From positions 19,396 through 83,395 of the forward strand of contig RAZJ01000011.1 of NCBI GenBank assembly GCA_003612625.1: 64,000 nucleotides of DNA, read 5' to 3'. This DNA is from a bacterium 1XD42-1. Lineage in GTDB: Bacteria > Bacillota > Clostridia > Oscillospirales > Ruminococcaceae. Made by a program: the position numbers and the translations under genes. Under the pieces are notes generated by a model. That model ran no database searches. It was not told the origin of the DNA and saw only the letters and a program-made list of their open reading frames with translations. Positions 7,545 through 16,574 of the stretch are shown here, piece by piece (the first letter of the stretch is position 1; each line of letters begins with the position of its first letter).

Positions 7545-8882
7545 ATGGATCTCTCAATGAAACAGACACAGCAGCAAATGGAACAATCTGTGCGTATTTT
7601 GCAGATGGACAGTTTCCAACTGACGGATTATATCAAAGAAGTGATGCTGGAAAATCCGGTTTTGGATATGGAGCCGCCAAAAGAAAGAGGCCAGGCCCTG
7701 GCATTAAAGAAAATGCAGTGGCTGGAAGACCAGGCAAAACGGGAACAGGAAAATACAGGCTACTATGAGGAAGAAGAAGACGAAAGCCTGTTGGAAAAGA
7801 CTGCGGCGGCCCCCGGGGAAACTTTAACAGAGCATTTGCTGTCCCAAATTGCCATGCTGGATGGTGAATCGGCTTTGCTGCCTATCCTGCGCCAGGCTGC
7901 TTATTACGTCAATTCCAACGGCTATCTGGATGCTGCCGAAGAAGACATCTGCCGGGAAACCCATTGCAGGCCGGAGCAGGTTCAGAAAGCCATTGCCGCC
8001 CTTCAAAAATTAGATCCTCCCGGGGTCGGCGCCCGGAACCTTTCCGAATGTCTGCTGTTACAGCTAGAGCCGGATGACAGGCTGGCCCGGGATTTGGCGG
8101 CTTCCTGTCTGGAGGACATTGCCAAAGATAACCGGCGGTCCGCTTTGGCAGAACAGTTCCAGGTTTCGGAAGACGAGATCGAAAAGGCCATTGCCCGGAT
8201 ACGCCGTTTAAATCCCAAGCCCGGCTCCCAATATGGCGGCAGCCGCGCTCCCCAGTATATCCGTCCGGATATTGTCGTAACAGCATTTGAAGATCGTTAT
8301 TATGTTATGCTGTGTGAGTTTGCTTATCCGGAAATCCATCTGAATGAAGGATATTTGCAGATGGCAAAGGAAACGGAAGATCCGGAAGTATTAGCTTATA
8401 TCAATGAAAAAGCAGGACAAATCCAATGGATGCAAAAATGTATTGAAAACAGAAATGAAGCCCTTTTAACGGTAGCAAAAGCCATTGTAAAATGCCAGGA
8501 AAGATTTTTCCGCTACGGGCCCCAGCATTTGAATATCCTGCGGATGCGGGACATTGCAGAAATCGTAAATCTTGATGAATCCACAGTCAGCAGGGCTGTA
8601 AAGGATAAATATTTACAATGTGCAGGCGGGGTCTATCCCCTGCGGTACTTCTTTGTAAAAGGCCTGGAAGGGGAAGTTTCCGCAGCCGGCTCTGAAAATG
8701 CAAAATGGGAACTGCGGCGGCTCATTGAAGAAGAAAACCATGAAAGGCCCCTGAGTGACCAGCAGCTTGCGGATTCCCTCAATGCGGCAGGTGTGGAAAT
8801 TTCCCGGCGTACCGTCATCCAGTACCGGGAAGAACTGGGGTTCCCACCGGCCTCGGAACGGGCCCATTCCCACTCCAGTTAA
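7545..8882 (+). CDS. rpoN: RNA polymerase sigma-54 factor
   Basis: A 445-residue alternative sigma factor that directs polymerase to -24/-12 promoters and needs an AAA+ activator to open DNA. The N-terminal activator-interacting region is Gln/Leu-rich ('LQMDSFQLTDYI'). A core-binding region and HTH follow ('LDESTVSRAVKDKY'). The C-terminal RpoN box 'RRTVIQYRE' (421-429) is the conserved -24 recognition helix. The start has AAAGGAGG four bases upstream. It is co-directional with the glycosyltransferase and followed by a strong terminator. No sigma-54 activator is encoded in this window. Confidence 0.96.
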   Translation: MDLSMKQTQQQMEQSVRILQMDSFQLTDYIKEVMLENPVLDMEPPKERGQALALKKMQWLEDQAKREQENTGYYEEEEDESLLEKTAAAPGETLTEHLLSQIAMLDGESALLPILRQAAYYVNSNGYLDAAEEDICRETHCRPEQVQKAIAALQKLDPPGVGARNLSECLLLQLEPDDRLARDLAASCLEDIAKDNRRSALAEQFQVSEDEIEKAIARIRRLNPKPGSQYGGSRAPQYIRPDIVVTAFEDRYYVMLCEFAYPEIHLNEGYLQMAKETEDPEVLAYINEKAGQIQWMQKCIENRNEALLTVAKAIVKCQERFFRYGPQHLNILRMRDIAEIVNLDESTVSRAVKDKYLQCAGGVYPLRYFFVKGLEGEVSAAGSENAKWELRRLIEEENHERPLSDQQLADSLNAAGVEISRRTVIQYREELGFPPASERAHSHSS

Positions 8883-8891
8883 ACTGTTTTT

Positions 8892-8935
8892 AAAAGATGT
8901 GGAAGCATTCCAATCATGCTTTCACGTCTTTTTGC
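8892..8935 (+). terminator. Terminator after rpoN
   Basis: A 17-bp stem, including two G-U pairs, between 8892-8908 and 8916-8932, with a T-rich tail. Confidence 0.8.
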
Positions 8936-9000
8936 CTTTTTAACAGAATATCTTAAAAAAAGAAAATTTGTAAAAATTTGAAATGAGGAGGCAGGTTCCA

Positions 9001-10755
9001 TTGAACAGGCAAATGAAAACTTCTGTATTGCTCCGCCGGTTTTTGCCTTACTTTAAAAAGTACTGGCTGGTACTGGCATTTGACTTATTTTGCGCAGCGC
9101 TGACCACCTTATGTGATCTAATCCTGCCGTTAATTGTACGGTCCCTCACGGGCATAGCCGCGGAAAACCTTTCCCAACTGACCCTGTCGGTCATTTTACG
9201 GGCCGGGGCTTTATATCTGATTCTGCGTATTATTGACGCCGCGGCCAATTATTTCATGCAGAACACGGGCCATGTCATGGGTTCCCGGATAGAAACCGAT
9301 ATGCGCCGGGATTTATTCGGCCATTTACAGCGGCTTTCCTTTTCTTTTTTCGATACGGAGAAAACCGGCCAGATTATGGCCCGGATTACCAGTGATTTAT
9401 TTGATGTTACGGAATTTTCCCACCACTGCCCGGAGGAATATTTTATTGCAGCCATCAAAATGATCGTTTCATTTGCGATTTTATCCCAGTTGAATTTCTG
9501 GCTGACTTTGATTATTTTTTCCATCCTGCCTGTTATGCTGGTTTGCTCCATGGCATTTAATATGCGTATGCGGCGGGCTTTTAAAAAGTCCCGGGTACAG
9601 ATCGGGGAAATCAACTCCCAGGTGGAAGACAGCCTCTTAGGGGTTCGGGTGGTGAAATCCTTTGCCAATGAAAAAATTGAACAGGAAAAATTTGAACAGG
9701 GCAATGGCGCATTCCTGCAAATCAAGCGGGAACAATACCGGTATATGGCAGGGTTTGGAAGCACTGTCCGGATTTTTGACGGGATCATGTATTTAGCTGT
9801 TTTAATGGCAGGCTCCCTTTTTATGATGAAAGGGAAAATTAGCCCTTCTGATTTAATGGCCTATTTATTATATGTGACAGCGTTACTGACTTCTATCCGG
9901 CGGATCATTGAATTTACAGAACAGTTCCAGCGGGGCATGACCGGGATTGAACGGTTTTATGAAATTATGGATGCGCCGGTGGATATTGAGGACGCGCCAG
10001 GTGCCAGGGACTTGGGGAAAGTCAAAGGCAGTATTGTTTTTGATAATGTCAGCTTCTGTTATCCCAATGACGGCACCGAGGTACTCAGCCATATCAACTT
10101 AAACGTGAAAGCCGGAGAAAGTGTCGCACTGGTAGGGCCTTCCGGCAGCGGGAAAACCACTCTTTGCAGCCTGATCCCCAGATTCTATGATGTAACGGGA
10201 GGGGCTGTCCGGATCGACGGGAATGATGTGCGGGAATTAACCCTGGATTCCCTCCGTTCCCAAATCGGAGTGGTTCAGCAGGATGTTTACCTTTTTGCAG
10301 GGACTGTTTTGGATAATATTGCATATGGGCAGCCTGGGGCTTCCCGGGCCCAGGTGGAAGAAGCCGCGAAATTAGCAGGGGCCCATGATTTTATTATGCA
10401 GTTTCCCGAAGGGTACGATACTTATGTAGGAGAACGGGGCGTACGCCTTTCCGGAGGCCAGAAGCAGCGGATCAGTATTGCCCGTGTCTTTTTGAAAAAC
10501 CCGCCTGTTTTAATTTTAGATGAAGCTACTTCTGCTTTGGACAATGAAAGCGAACGGATTGTCCAGAAATCGTTGGAAACTTTAGCAAAGGGACGGACGA
10601 CTTTTACCATTGCCCACCGTTTGACTACCATTCGGGGCGCCCAGCATATTTTAGTTTTAACCGAAGACGGCATTGCAGAACAAGGAACCCATGAGGAATT
10701 GATCGCGCAAAATGGTATTTACAGCAGTCTTTATCAAATGTATACAGAAGAATAA
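9001..10755 (+). CDS. ABC transporter, fused permease/ATPase (type IV exporter)
   Basis: A 584-residue half-transporter: six transmembrane segments in the first ~310 residues, then a nucleotide-binding domain with Walker A 'GPSGSGKTT', Q-loop 'VVQQDVYLF', signature 'LSGGQKQR' and Walker B 'VLILDEATSALD'. This is the layout of lipid or multidrug exporters that work as homo- or heterodimers in the inner membrane. Only one half is encoded, so a homodimer or a distant partner is expected. TTG 9001 is preferred because AGGAGG (8986-8991) lies nine bases before it. The substrate cannot be inferred. Confidence 0.92.
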   Translation: MNRQMKTSVLLRRFLPYFKKYWLVLAFDLFCAALTTLCDLILPLIVRSLTGIAAENLSQLTLSVILRAGALYLILRIIDAAANYFMQNTGHVMGSRIETDMRRDLFGHLQRLSFSFFDTEKTGQIMARITSDLFDVTEFSHHCPEEYFIAAIKMIVSFAILSQLNFWLTLIIFSILPVMLVCSMAFNMRMRRAFKKSRVQIGEINSQVEDSLLGVRVVKSFANEKIEQEKFEQGNGAFLQIKREQYRYMAGFGSTVRIFDGIMYLAVLMAGSLFMMKGKISPSDLMAYLLYVTALLTSIRRIIEFTEQFQRGMTGIERFYEIMDAPVDIEDAPGARDLGKVKGSIVFDNVSFCYPNDGTEVLSHINLNVKAGESVALVGPSGSGKTTLCSLIPRFYDVTGGAVRIDGNDVRELTLDSLRSQIGVVQQDVYLFAGTVLDNIAYGQPGASRAQVEEAAKLAGAHDFIMQFPEGYDTYVGERGVRLSGGQKQRISIARVFLKNPPVLILDEATSALDNESERIVQKSLETLAKGRTTFTIAHRLTTIRGAQHILVLTEDGIAEQGTHEELIAQNGIYSSLYQMYTEE

Positions 10756-10827
10756 CAAAGAATTTTCATAAGAAAAAGGATCTCTTGTCAGATTTCCACA
10801 AGATTTGATTGCTTTCCGGAATTTTCC

Positions 10828-10856
10828 TGTTCAATGGGGATTTCCTGTGCTATACT
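10828..10856 (+). promoter_or_regulatory. Probable putP promoter (extended -10)
   Basis: TGC-TATACT (-10 at 10851-10856) with a weak -35 TGTTCA (10828-10833) at 17-base spacing. The gap 10756-10929 holds nothing else recognisable. Confidence 0.5.
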
Positions 10857-10929
10857 ATGAAAGTATTTCCGGAAAAATAGTGGAATTTGTTACAAAATTG
10901 AAAAAGATTTTTTGGGGGTGTTGTATGCC

Positions 10930-12468
10930 ATGGAAATGGGCAGTAAGGAATTGATGATCCTGATTGCAATGATTGGCTATTTAATTGCTATTGTTTCCAT
11001 TGGGATCAAAGTAGGGAAAAATAATAAAAATGCCAGTGAATTTTATATCGGCGGCCGGGGGGTTGGCCCCTGGATTACGGCAATGAGTGCGGAAGCTTCT
11101 GATATGAGCGGCTGGTTATTGATGGGACTGCCGGGGCTGGCCTATGCCACCGGCGTGGCGGATGCCGGATGGACTGCCATTGGACTGGCAATCGGTACCT
11201 ATCTAAACTGGCGGCTGGTAGCGCTGCGGCTGCGCCATTATACGGAAGTGGTCAACGCAATTACCATTCCGGATTATTTTTCCAGCCGGTTCCATGATAA
11301 AAATAAAATTTTAATGTTAATTTCTGCTCTCTTTATTTTAATTTTCTTTATTGTTTATACGGCTTCCGGATTTGTCGCCTGCGGCAAAGTGTTTAACTCT
11401 TTATTTGGATTCCCTTATTTGCCGTCCATGATCGTTTTTGCGGCAATTATCGTTTTATATACGGTTATCGGCGGTTTCGTTTCCGTGGCTACGGTAGACT
11501 TTTTCCAGGGAACACTCATGTTTTTTGTATTGATTACCATTGTAGGGATCAGCGTGGCTACGGCTGGCGGTTTCGGCGCCATTGGAGAAGCTGCCGGCGC
11601 TTATGAAGGCTATTTAGGCATGTTTACCACAAGCAATGTGGAGGCCGGCGGTATCGGCTCTCCCTTCAAAATGATGAATATTTTATCTGCTTTGGCCTGG
11701 GGCTTAGGCTACATGGGAATGCCTCACATTTTACTGCGCTTTATGGCCATCCGGGATGCGGCAGAATTGAAAAAATCCCGCCGGATCGGTACTACCTGGG
11801 TTGTGATTTCACTGACCCTGGCTGTATTTATTGGAGTCGTAGGCCGCGTATTATTCCCCAACGCTTTAACCGGCAGCGATACCGAAAGTATCTTTGTACT
11901 GCTTACCAAAACTTTAATGCAAGGCGGTATCCTTCCCATTATTGGCGGCATTATGCTGTCAGGCGTGTTAGCCGCCCAGATTTCCACTTCTGACTCTCAG
12001 CTTCTTCAAGCTTCTTCGGCAGCTTCCCAGAACTTTTACCAGCAGGTCATCCGTCCCAACGCTTCTGAAAAAGAAGTCATGTGGGCTGCCAGAATAACCG
12101 TTGTTTTAGTAGCAGTTGCCGCAGTTTTCTTCGCCTTGAATCCAAACAGCTCCATCTTTGGCATTGTATCTTTTGCCTGGGCAGGCTTTGGAGCTGCTTT
12201 TGCGCCGCTTATTCTGTTTTCCTTGTACTGGAAACGCACCAACCTTCCCGGAGCTATCGCCGGCATGATCGTAGGCGGCGGTACGGTGCTGGTTTGGAAA
12301 CTGGTACTGTCCCCATTAGGCGGGATTTTCTCTGTGTATGAACTGCTTCCGGCTTTCTTATTCAGTGCTGCTGCCATTGTAATCGTTTCTTTGGCTACAA
12401 AAGCCCCGGGACCGGAAATCGAAAAAGAATTTAATGAAGCGCTGGCTCGTACAGCAGCCAGCCGATAA
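10930..12468 (+). CDS. putP: Sodium/proline symporter
   Basis: A 512-residue integral membrane transporter of the solute:sodium symporter family, taking up L-proline with Na+. About 13 hydrophobic segments are visible. Early landmarks are 'ASEFYIGGRGVGPWITAMSAEASDMSGWL' in two parts (the segment around residues 40-60 is diagnostic of PutP) and the later 'SGVLAAQISTSDSQLLQ' sodium-site region. ATG 10930 follows GGGGGTG by nine bases; upstream TTG and GTG codons in frame are less likely. It is monocistronic, closed by a strong bidirectional terminator. Confidence 0.93.
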   Translation: MEMGSKELMILIAMIGYLIAIVSIGIKVGKNNKNASEFYIGGRGVGPWITAMSAEASDMSGWLLMGLPGLAYATGVADAGWTAIGLAIGTYLNWRLVALRLRHYTEVVNAITIPDYFSSRFHDKNKILMLISALFILIFFIVYTASGFVACGKVFNSLFGFPYLPSMIVFAAIIVLYTVIGGFVSVATVDFFQGTLMFFVLITIVGISVATAGGFGAIGEAAGAYEGYLGMFTTSNVEAGGIGSPFKMMNILSALAWGLGYMGMPHILLRFMAIRDAAELKKSRRIGTTWVVISLTLAVFIGVVGRVLFPNALTGSDTESIFVLLTKTLMQGGILPIIGGIMLSGVLAAQISTSDSQLLQASSAASQNFYQQVIRPNASEKEVMWAARITVVLVAVAAVFFALNPNSSIFGIVSFAWAGFGAAFAPLILFSLYWKRTNLPGAIAGMIVGGGTVLVWKLVLSPLGGIFSVYELLPAFLFSAAAIVIVSLATKAPGPEIEKEFNEALARTAASR

Positions 12469-12487
12469 TTGATTCCCTTATAAAGCG

Positions 12488-12522
12488 GAAAAGCCCTTCC
12501 ATTTTGGAAGGGCTTTTCTATT
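12488..12522. terminator. Bidirectional terminator between putP and cca
   Basis: A perfect 13-bp stem, GAAAAGCCCTTCC / GGAAGGGCTTTTC, with a 5-base loop and T runs on both strands, separating convergent genes. It overlaps the cca stop codon. Confidence 0.9.
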
Positions 12523-13954
12523 TTATGATTGCGGCGCGGTGAAGCAGGGCTTCCCGTTCATTGGGCAGACTGCCTTCCACTACTTCTTCTAGCAAAGCTT
12601 CCAAAATCCGGCCCAGTTCCGGCCCTGCCGAAAAACCTGCCTCCTGCAAATCCCGTCCGCTGACTTTTAAATCCCGCAGGCAATAGCACTGGTTGGTAGC
12701 CTTCGCCAGCTCCAAAAAGCCTGTAAAATTCTCCAACTGCCGCAGCCGTTCCGCGGCATAATAGGCATCCTGGGCGCAGACATCTGCCCTCTGGGTTTCC
12801 AGCAACCGCCGCAGCCGTTCTTCCCCCAGTTTGTTAAGCCATCTGCGGGCCTGCCGGAGGCCAGGCTCCAGGACTGGAAAGGGCATGCGGGACAATGCAG
12901 CTTCTTTGTTTTCATGCCATTGTCCCATCCATGCCTGAAATTCCGGATGGAAGGAAGGCGGGTAAACAGGGCACAACCGGCTGCTATGGTATTGGACAAG
13001 GGTTTCTGTTAAATGGGCTGTATTTTTATCACAGCGGAGCCTTTTTAAAGCTTTCCGGCACAGTGCCGCGCTTTCTTTTTCATGGCCATAAAAATGGCTG
13101 CTGCCCCGTTCATCCTGGGAAAGACAGTTTGTTTTTCCTAAATCATGGAAAAGCAAAGCAAACCGTACTGACCGATCCGGAGGCGCCGCAGAAATTGCCT
13201 TTGCCGTGTGATCCCAAATGTCGTAAATGTGGCGCGGATGTTCCTGACGAAAGCCTATGGCAGGCAGGATTTCCGGCAGGAACACCCCGATAATGTCCGG
13301 AAACGCCATCAGCACATCCCCTGCCCCAATGCCGCAGAGCAAGCGGGAAAACTCTGTAAAAATCCGTTCCACAGAAACGTTTTTCATTAAATTTTTACAT
13401 TTACGAGCAGCCGAAGCCGTATGGGACTCCACACCGAAGCCATAAGTTGCTGCAAACCGCAAAGCCCGTAAAATCCGCAGCCCGTCCTCCTGAAACCGTT
13501 CTTCCGGTTCCCGGACAGCCCGGATTTGCCGTTCCTGCAAATCCTTCCGGCCGCCAAAACAGTCCACAACTCCTGTCCTGGGAGAATAAGCTATTGCATT
13601 GATTGTAAAGTCACGGCGGGCTAAATCTTCCCGTAAATCCCGCACAAAAGCAACCTGATCCGGCCTTCTGCCATCGCTGTATGTTCCATCAATGCGGAAA
13701 GTTGTGATCTCATAAGGAATGCTATTGCGGATCAGGGTAACTGTCCCGTGAGCCAGTCCCGTAGGCAGTGCCCGTTCTCCTGCAAAGCATTCCATGACTT
13801 CCTGTGGGGTTGCCGCAGTACAAATATCCCAGTCATGGGGGATTTGTCCTAACAGGCTGTCACGGACACAGCCCCCTACCACATAAGCTTCCCGGCCTTT
13901 TTGCTCTAATGCTGTTAAAATATTCCCTACCTCCTGGGGAATTGCTAAGTCCAT
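12518..13954 (-). CDS. cca: CCA tRNA nucleotidyltransferase with HD domain
   Basis: A 478-residue enzyme adding or repairing the 3'-CCA of tRNAs. The nucleotidyltransferase head has 'GGCVRD' (27-32) and the metal-binding 'DWD' (41-43). 'RRDFTINAIAY' and 'EDGLRILRALRFA' are class II signatures. An HD phosphohydrolase-type domain follows ('LLFHDLGKTN'), as in the long HD-containing CCA enzymes. It is transcribed alone, convergent with putP, with about 200 bases separating it from the divergent LarA-like gene. A poly(A) polymerase role is less likely in a genus with no other candidate here. Confidence 0.92.
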   Translation of the reverse strand: MDLAIPQEVGNILTALEQKGREAYVVGGCVRDSLLGQIPHDWDICTAATPQEVMECFAGERALPTGLAHGTVTLIRNSIPYEITTFRIDGTYSDGRRPDQVAFVRDLREDLARRDFTINAIAYSPRTGVVDCFGGRKDLQERQIRAVREPEERFQEDGLRILRALRFAATYGFGVESHTASAARKCKNLMKNVSVERIFTEFSRLLCGIGAGDVLMAFPDIIGVFLPEILPAIGFRQEHPRHIYDIWDHTAKAISAAPPDRSVRFALLFHDLGKTNCLSQDERGSSHFYGHEKESAALCRKALKRLRCDKNTAHLTETLVQYHSSRLCPVYPPSFHPEFQAWMGQWHENKEAALSRMPFPVLEPGLRQARRWLNKLGEERLRRLLETQRADVCAQDAYYAAERLRQLENFTGFLELAKATNQCYCLRDLKVSGRDLQEAGFSAGPELGRILEALLEEVVEGSLPNEREALLHRAAIIK

Positions 13955-14100
13955 AAAAAAATCCTTCTTTATCTTGTTTTACCTGCTTTTTTCCCAATAC
14001 AATCGGCTGGTAAAACATAAGATACCGTATTTTATCAAAAAAAGCAATATCCTCTGTTGTCATTCGTAAATGATTTTTTCCGGATCGCACAACAGCTCCA

Positions 14101-14129
14101 TTGCATTTTCTGTTTATTTACGATATTAT
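14101..14129 (+). promoter_or_regulatory. Promoter of the LarA-like gene
   Basis: -35 TTGCAT (14101-14106), a 17-base spacer, -10 TATTAT (14124-14129), 32 bases before the ATG at 14162. Confidence 0.65.
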
Positions 14130-14161
14130 TATAGATAGATTATAGGAAGGCGGTGGACACG

Positions 14162-15364
14162 ATGAGCATATTAAATCTGAAATATGGAAATGGTGTCGTC
14201 ACATTAAATGTAAGAAATGCGGCACAGCTACAAAAATTTGACTTGCCAAAAACCGTTCCCCTGACGGATGCCGGCAGTGAATTTGTAAATGCTGCCAGTT
14301 ACCGTTGTTCCGGCAGCTTAGGGCTTCACTATCTGATTTCCCCCAATGACCTTATTACAGTTGTAATAAGGGAAAACCGTTATCTCCCCGTAGCGGAAAC
14401 TTTATATATGCTGACTTATTATCTCCATTCCCTTGGCGTACCTTATGAAAACATCACGGTATTGGCCAAAGCAGATACACAAGGCGCCTCTGTCAGCCAT
14501 TTACTCCCTCCCCAGTTAAACGGGCTTATTAAAGCAGAAGCACACCATTGTGATGATTCAAATCTGGTATCTGTCGGTACAACTTCCCATGGGATTCCCG
14601 TTTTGGTCAATCCCCTGCTAACCGGCCGGAAAGTGATTATCCTTGACAGCATCCAGCGGGATGTACTGACAGGCTTTTCCGGCGGCCCGGAATGCTTATT
14701 GGGTTTATGCGGGCGGCCAACCATAGAGAAGTGCTTCAGTCAGGCCATACAAGGAAATACACTTCCTGCACAGGTTCGCTCCGGCATTATTGTAGGCAAT
14801 CCTTTATGTGACGAAATGACAGAAATTGCCCGGTTTATCAACCCTGCTTTTGCTGTTTATACCATTACCGATGCAAAAAAACATTTTTGCCGTTTTGCCT
14901 GCGGCGGATGGCTGGACGCCTGGTATGAAGGCTGCAATGCCTTCCAGCAGCTTTTTGGCATCCCTGTTTCCGGACAATATGACATTGTAATTGCAAGCTG
15001 TGGCGGCGCCCCTTATGACGCCACTTTATATGCAGCCTGCCGCAGTTTATTCCATGCTGTCCAATTCGCCAAAGAAGGCGGAACGGTCATTCTGGCGGCA
15101 GAAGGCCGGGAAGGCGGCCCAGACCAATTTATAAACGGCCAGGAACCCCTTGCCAGTCTTTATGGGTTAACTTATTTTGGATTCCAGGATCTGGTGAAAA
15201 AATACCGGGTTTTAATACAGTCAAAAATTAACACACAACAGCTCTGTAATTTAGGCTTAGAAGCATTCCGCACCATGGAAACTTTAGAATCCCGGGTAGA
15301 CTTTAATGGGAAAACTGTTTGTTTCTTTTCAAATGCTGATTTAGCTGCACCTTATCAGGTTTAG
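14162..15364 (+). CDS. LarA-like (DUF2088) protein lacking the known active-site residues
   Basis: A 400-residue homologue of the nickel-pincer lactate racemase LarA. The family frame is recognisable: 'KYGNGVVTLNV' at the start, 'HHCDDSNLVSVG', 'TGFSGG', and 'CGGAPYDATLY...KEGGTVILAAEG' late. Aligned by eye to Lactobacillus plantarum LarA, however, the cofactor-attaching Lys184 is Glu (GFSGGPE instead of GFSGGRK), His174 is Asp, His108 is Asp and His200 is Phe. It therefore probably does not carry the nickel-pincer cofactor and is either a different enzyme or a non-catalytic relative. No larB, larC or larE is nearby. ATG 14162 follows AAGGCGG. It is probably co-transcribed with the DUF6076 gene 62 bases downstream. 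Confidence 0.75.
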   Translation: MSILNLKYGNGVVTLNVRNAAQLQKFDLPKTVPLTDAGSEFVNAASYRCSGSLGLHYLISPNDLITVVIRENRYLPVAETLYMLTYYLHSLGVPYENITVLAKADTQGASVSHLLPPQLNGLIKAEAHHCDDSNLVSVGTTSHGIPVLVNPLLTGRKVIILDSIQRDVLTGFSGGPECLLGLCGRPTIEKCFSQAIQGNTLPAQVRSGIIVGNPLCDEMTEIARFINPAFAVYTITDAKKHFCRFACGGWLDAWYEGCNAFQQLFGIPVSGQYDIVIASCGGAPYDATLYAACRSLFHAVQFAKEGGTVILAAEGREGGPDQFINGQEPLASLYGLTYFGFQDLVKKYRVLIQSKINTQQLCNLGLEAFRTMETLESRVDFNGKTVCFFSNADLAAPYQV

Positions 15365-15426
15365 TATGGAATAGAGCTGCCAAATGAGGTTCCTATTGGC
15401 AGCACATGGAAATGGAAGTGAAAAAT

Positions 15427-16533
15427 ATGGAGCCAAACCATTTAGCAAAACAATATTATCTTGATTTTTCCAACCACCGGGAATTATGCTGTGCCGAAAA
15501 TGACGGTCAGAGGGTTGTAACAGAAACGCCTGTGGGGGAAACTGTCTGTAAATTTCTGAACCTTTCCAGCACCTTAGAAAAATCCCGTACACGTCTGCAA
15601 AAATTGCTGCCGTTGAATAATATCGATCCTGACGCCTATATTGTAATGATTTCTGTCAATTTAGGCCACCAGCCATTGCCAGACAGCCCATATGCTGCAA
15701 AATTATTTGGCCTGCTGGAATATATTTCACAAATACATCCTATTTTTTATATTTTAATGCAGATGGAACGGCTTTTGCTGCAAATGGAGCAGAATGCCCC
15801 GGAAAAAACAATTATCCAGCATATGGCTGCTACGGCGGCCCGGGCTGCGACCCTTTTAGAGAAAGCATTAGCAGCACTTCCGGAATATACCCAGCGGGTG
15901 GATTCTGTTTTGAACTATACCCGGTTGGAACCCAAAAATGAAGAAAAAACACCAGTATTAACACGGGCCTGGCGTTACCAGAGAAAAACAGGGGTTCCTT
16001 TAGAAGGGCTGGACGCCCTACCCTCCCGTACATTGATGGCTCAGGAACAAAGCCGTATCCTTCCTGCAAGCGCTGACTATAAGCCGGTTGAAGATCCCAT
16101 TCTTTTTTATGGGGAAAGCCTTGCCGGAAAAAATTTATCCCAAATCCTGTCCATGTTATTCTGTCAAATGCTGCTGGATAATACCATTGTCAGGGTTTGC
16201 GGTGTTTGCGGCCGGTATTTCGTCCCCCAAATCCGCAGCAATGAAAAATACTGCGATCACCAGGAAATGGTGGATGGCATCCTTCTTACCTGTAAACAGC
16301 GTTCTACCAAAACCCGTATGGAAAACGATCCTTCCCTGCGCCTGTTGAAAGGGGCTTATGACCGGAACTTCGTAAAGGCCAAACGGAAAAAAGAACCTGA
16401 ATATGTGGAAAAGATTTTCCGTCCCTGGTATGCCTGGGCGAAAGAACAGCGGAGTAAATATCTGAAGCATGAACTTACCCTGGACGAATTAAGCGAAATG
16501 TTTACCCGAAAAATGGAAAACTATCTCTATTGA
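15427..16533 (+). CDS. DUF6076-type protein with a C-terminal Cys-rich zinc-binding motif
   Basis: A 368-residue cytosolic protein of unknown function. The first ~230 residues are mostly helical without clear motifs. The C-terminal third has 'CGVCGRYFVPQ' followed by 'NEKYCD' and a later Cys in 'LLTCKQRS', which together could bind one zinc ion, as in DUF6076 and CGNR-type proteins often thought to bind RNA or DNA. A Lys/Arg-rich stretch ('KAKRKKE') follows. ATG 15427 has GGAAGTG six bases upstream; ATG 15406 in the same frame is an alternative. It is co-directional with the LarA-like gene and closed by a strong terminator. The family assignment is from motif memory. Confidence 0.65.
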   Translation: MEPNHLAKQYYLDFSNHRELCCAENDGQRVVTETPVGETVCKFLNLSSTLEKSRTRLQKLLPLNNIDPDAYIVMISVNLGHQPLPDSPYAAKLFGLLEYISQIHPIFYILMQMERLLLQMEQNAPEKTIIQHMAATAARAATLLEKALAALPEYTQRVDSVLNYTRLEPKNEEKTPVLTRAWRYQRKTGVPLEGLDALPSRTLMAQEQSRILPASADYKPVEDPILFYGESLAGKNLSQILSMLFCQMLLDNTIVRVCGVCGRYFVPQIRSNEKYCDHQEMVDGILLTCKQRSTKTRMENDPSLRLLKGAYDRNFVKAKRKKEPEYVEKIFRPWYAWAKEQRSKYLKHELTLDELSEMFTRKMENYLY

Positions 16534-16571
16534 AAAGAAGCTGCCCCCAATCCGGAGGCAGCTTCTTTTTT
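16533..16571. terminator. Bidirectional terminator between DUF6076 gene and ilvA
   Basis: A 13-bp perfect stem, AAAAGAAGCTGCC / GGCAGCTTCTTTT, followed by T's, between convergent genes. Confidence 0.9.
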
Positions 16572-16574
16572 TAT

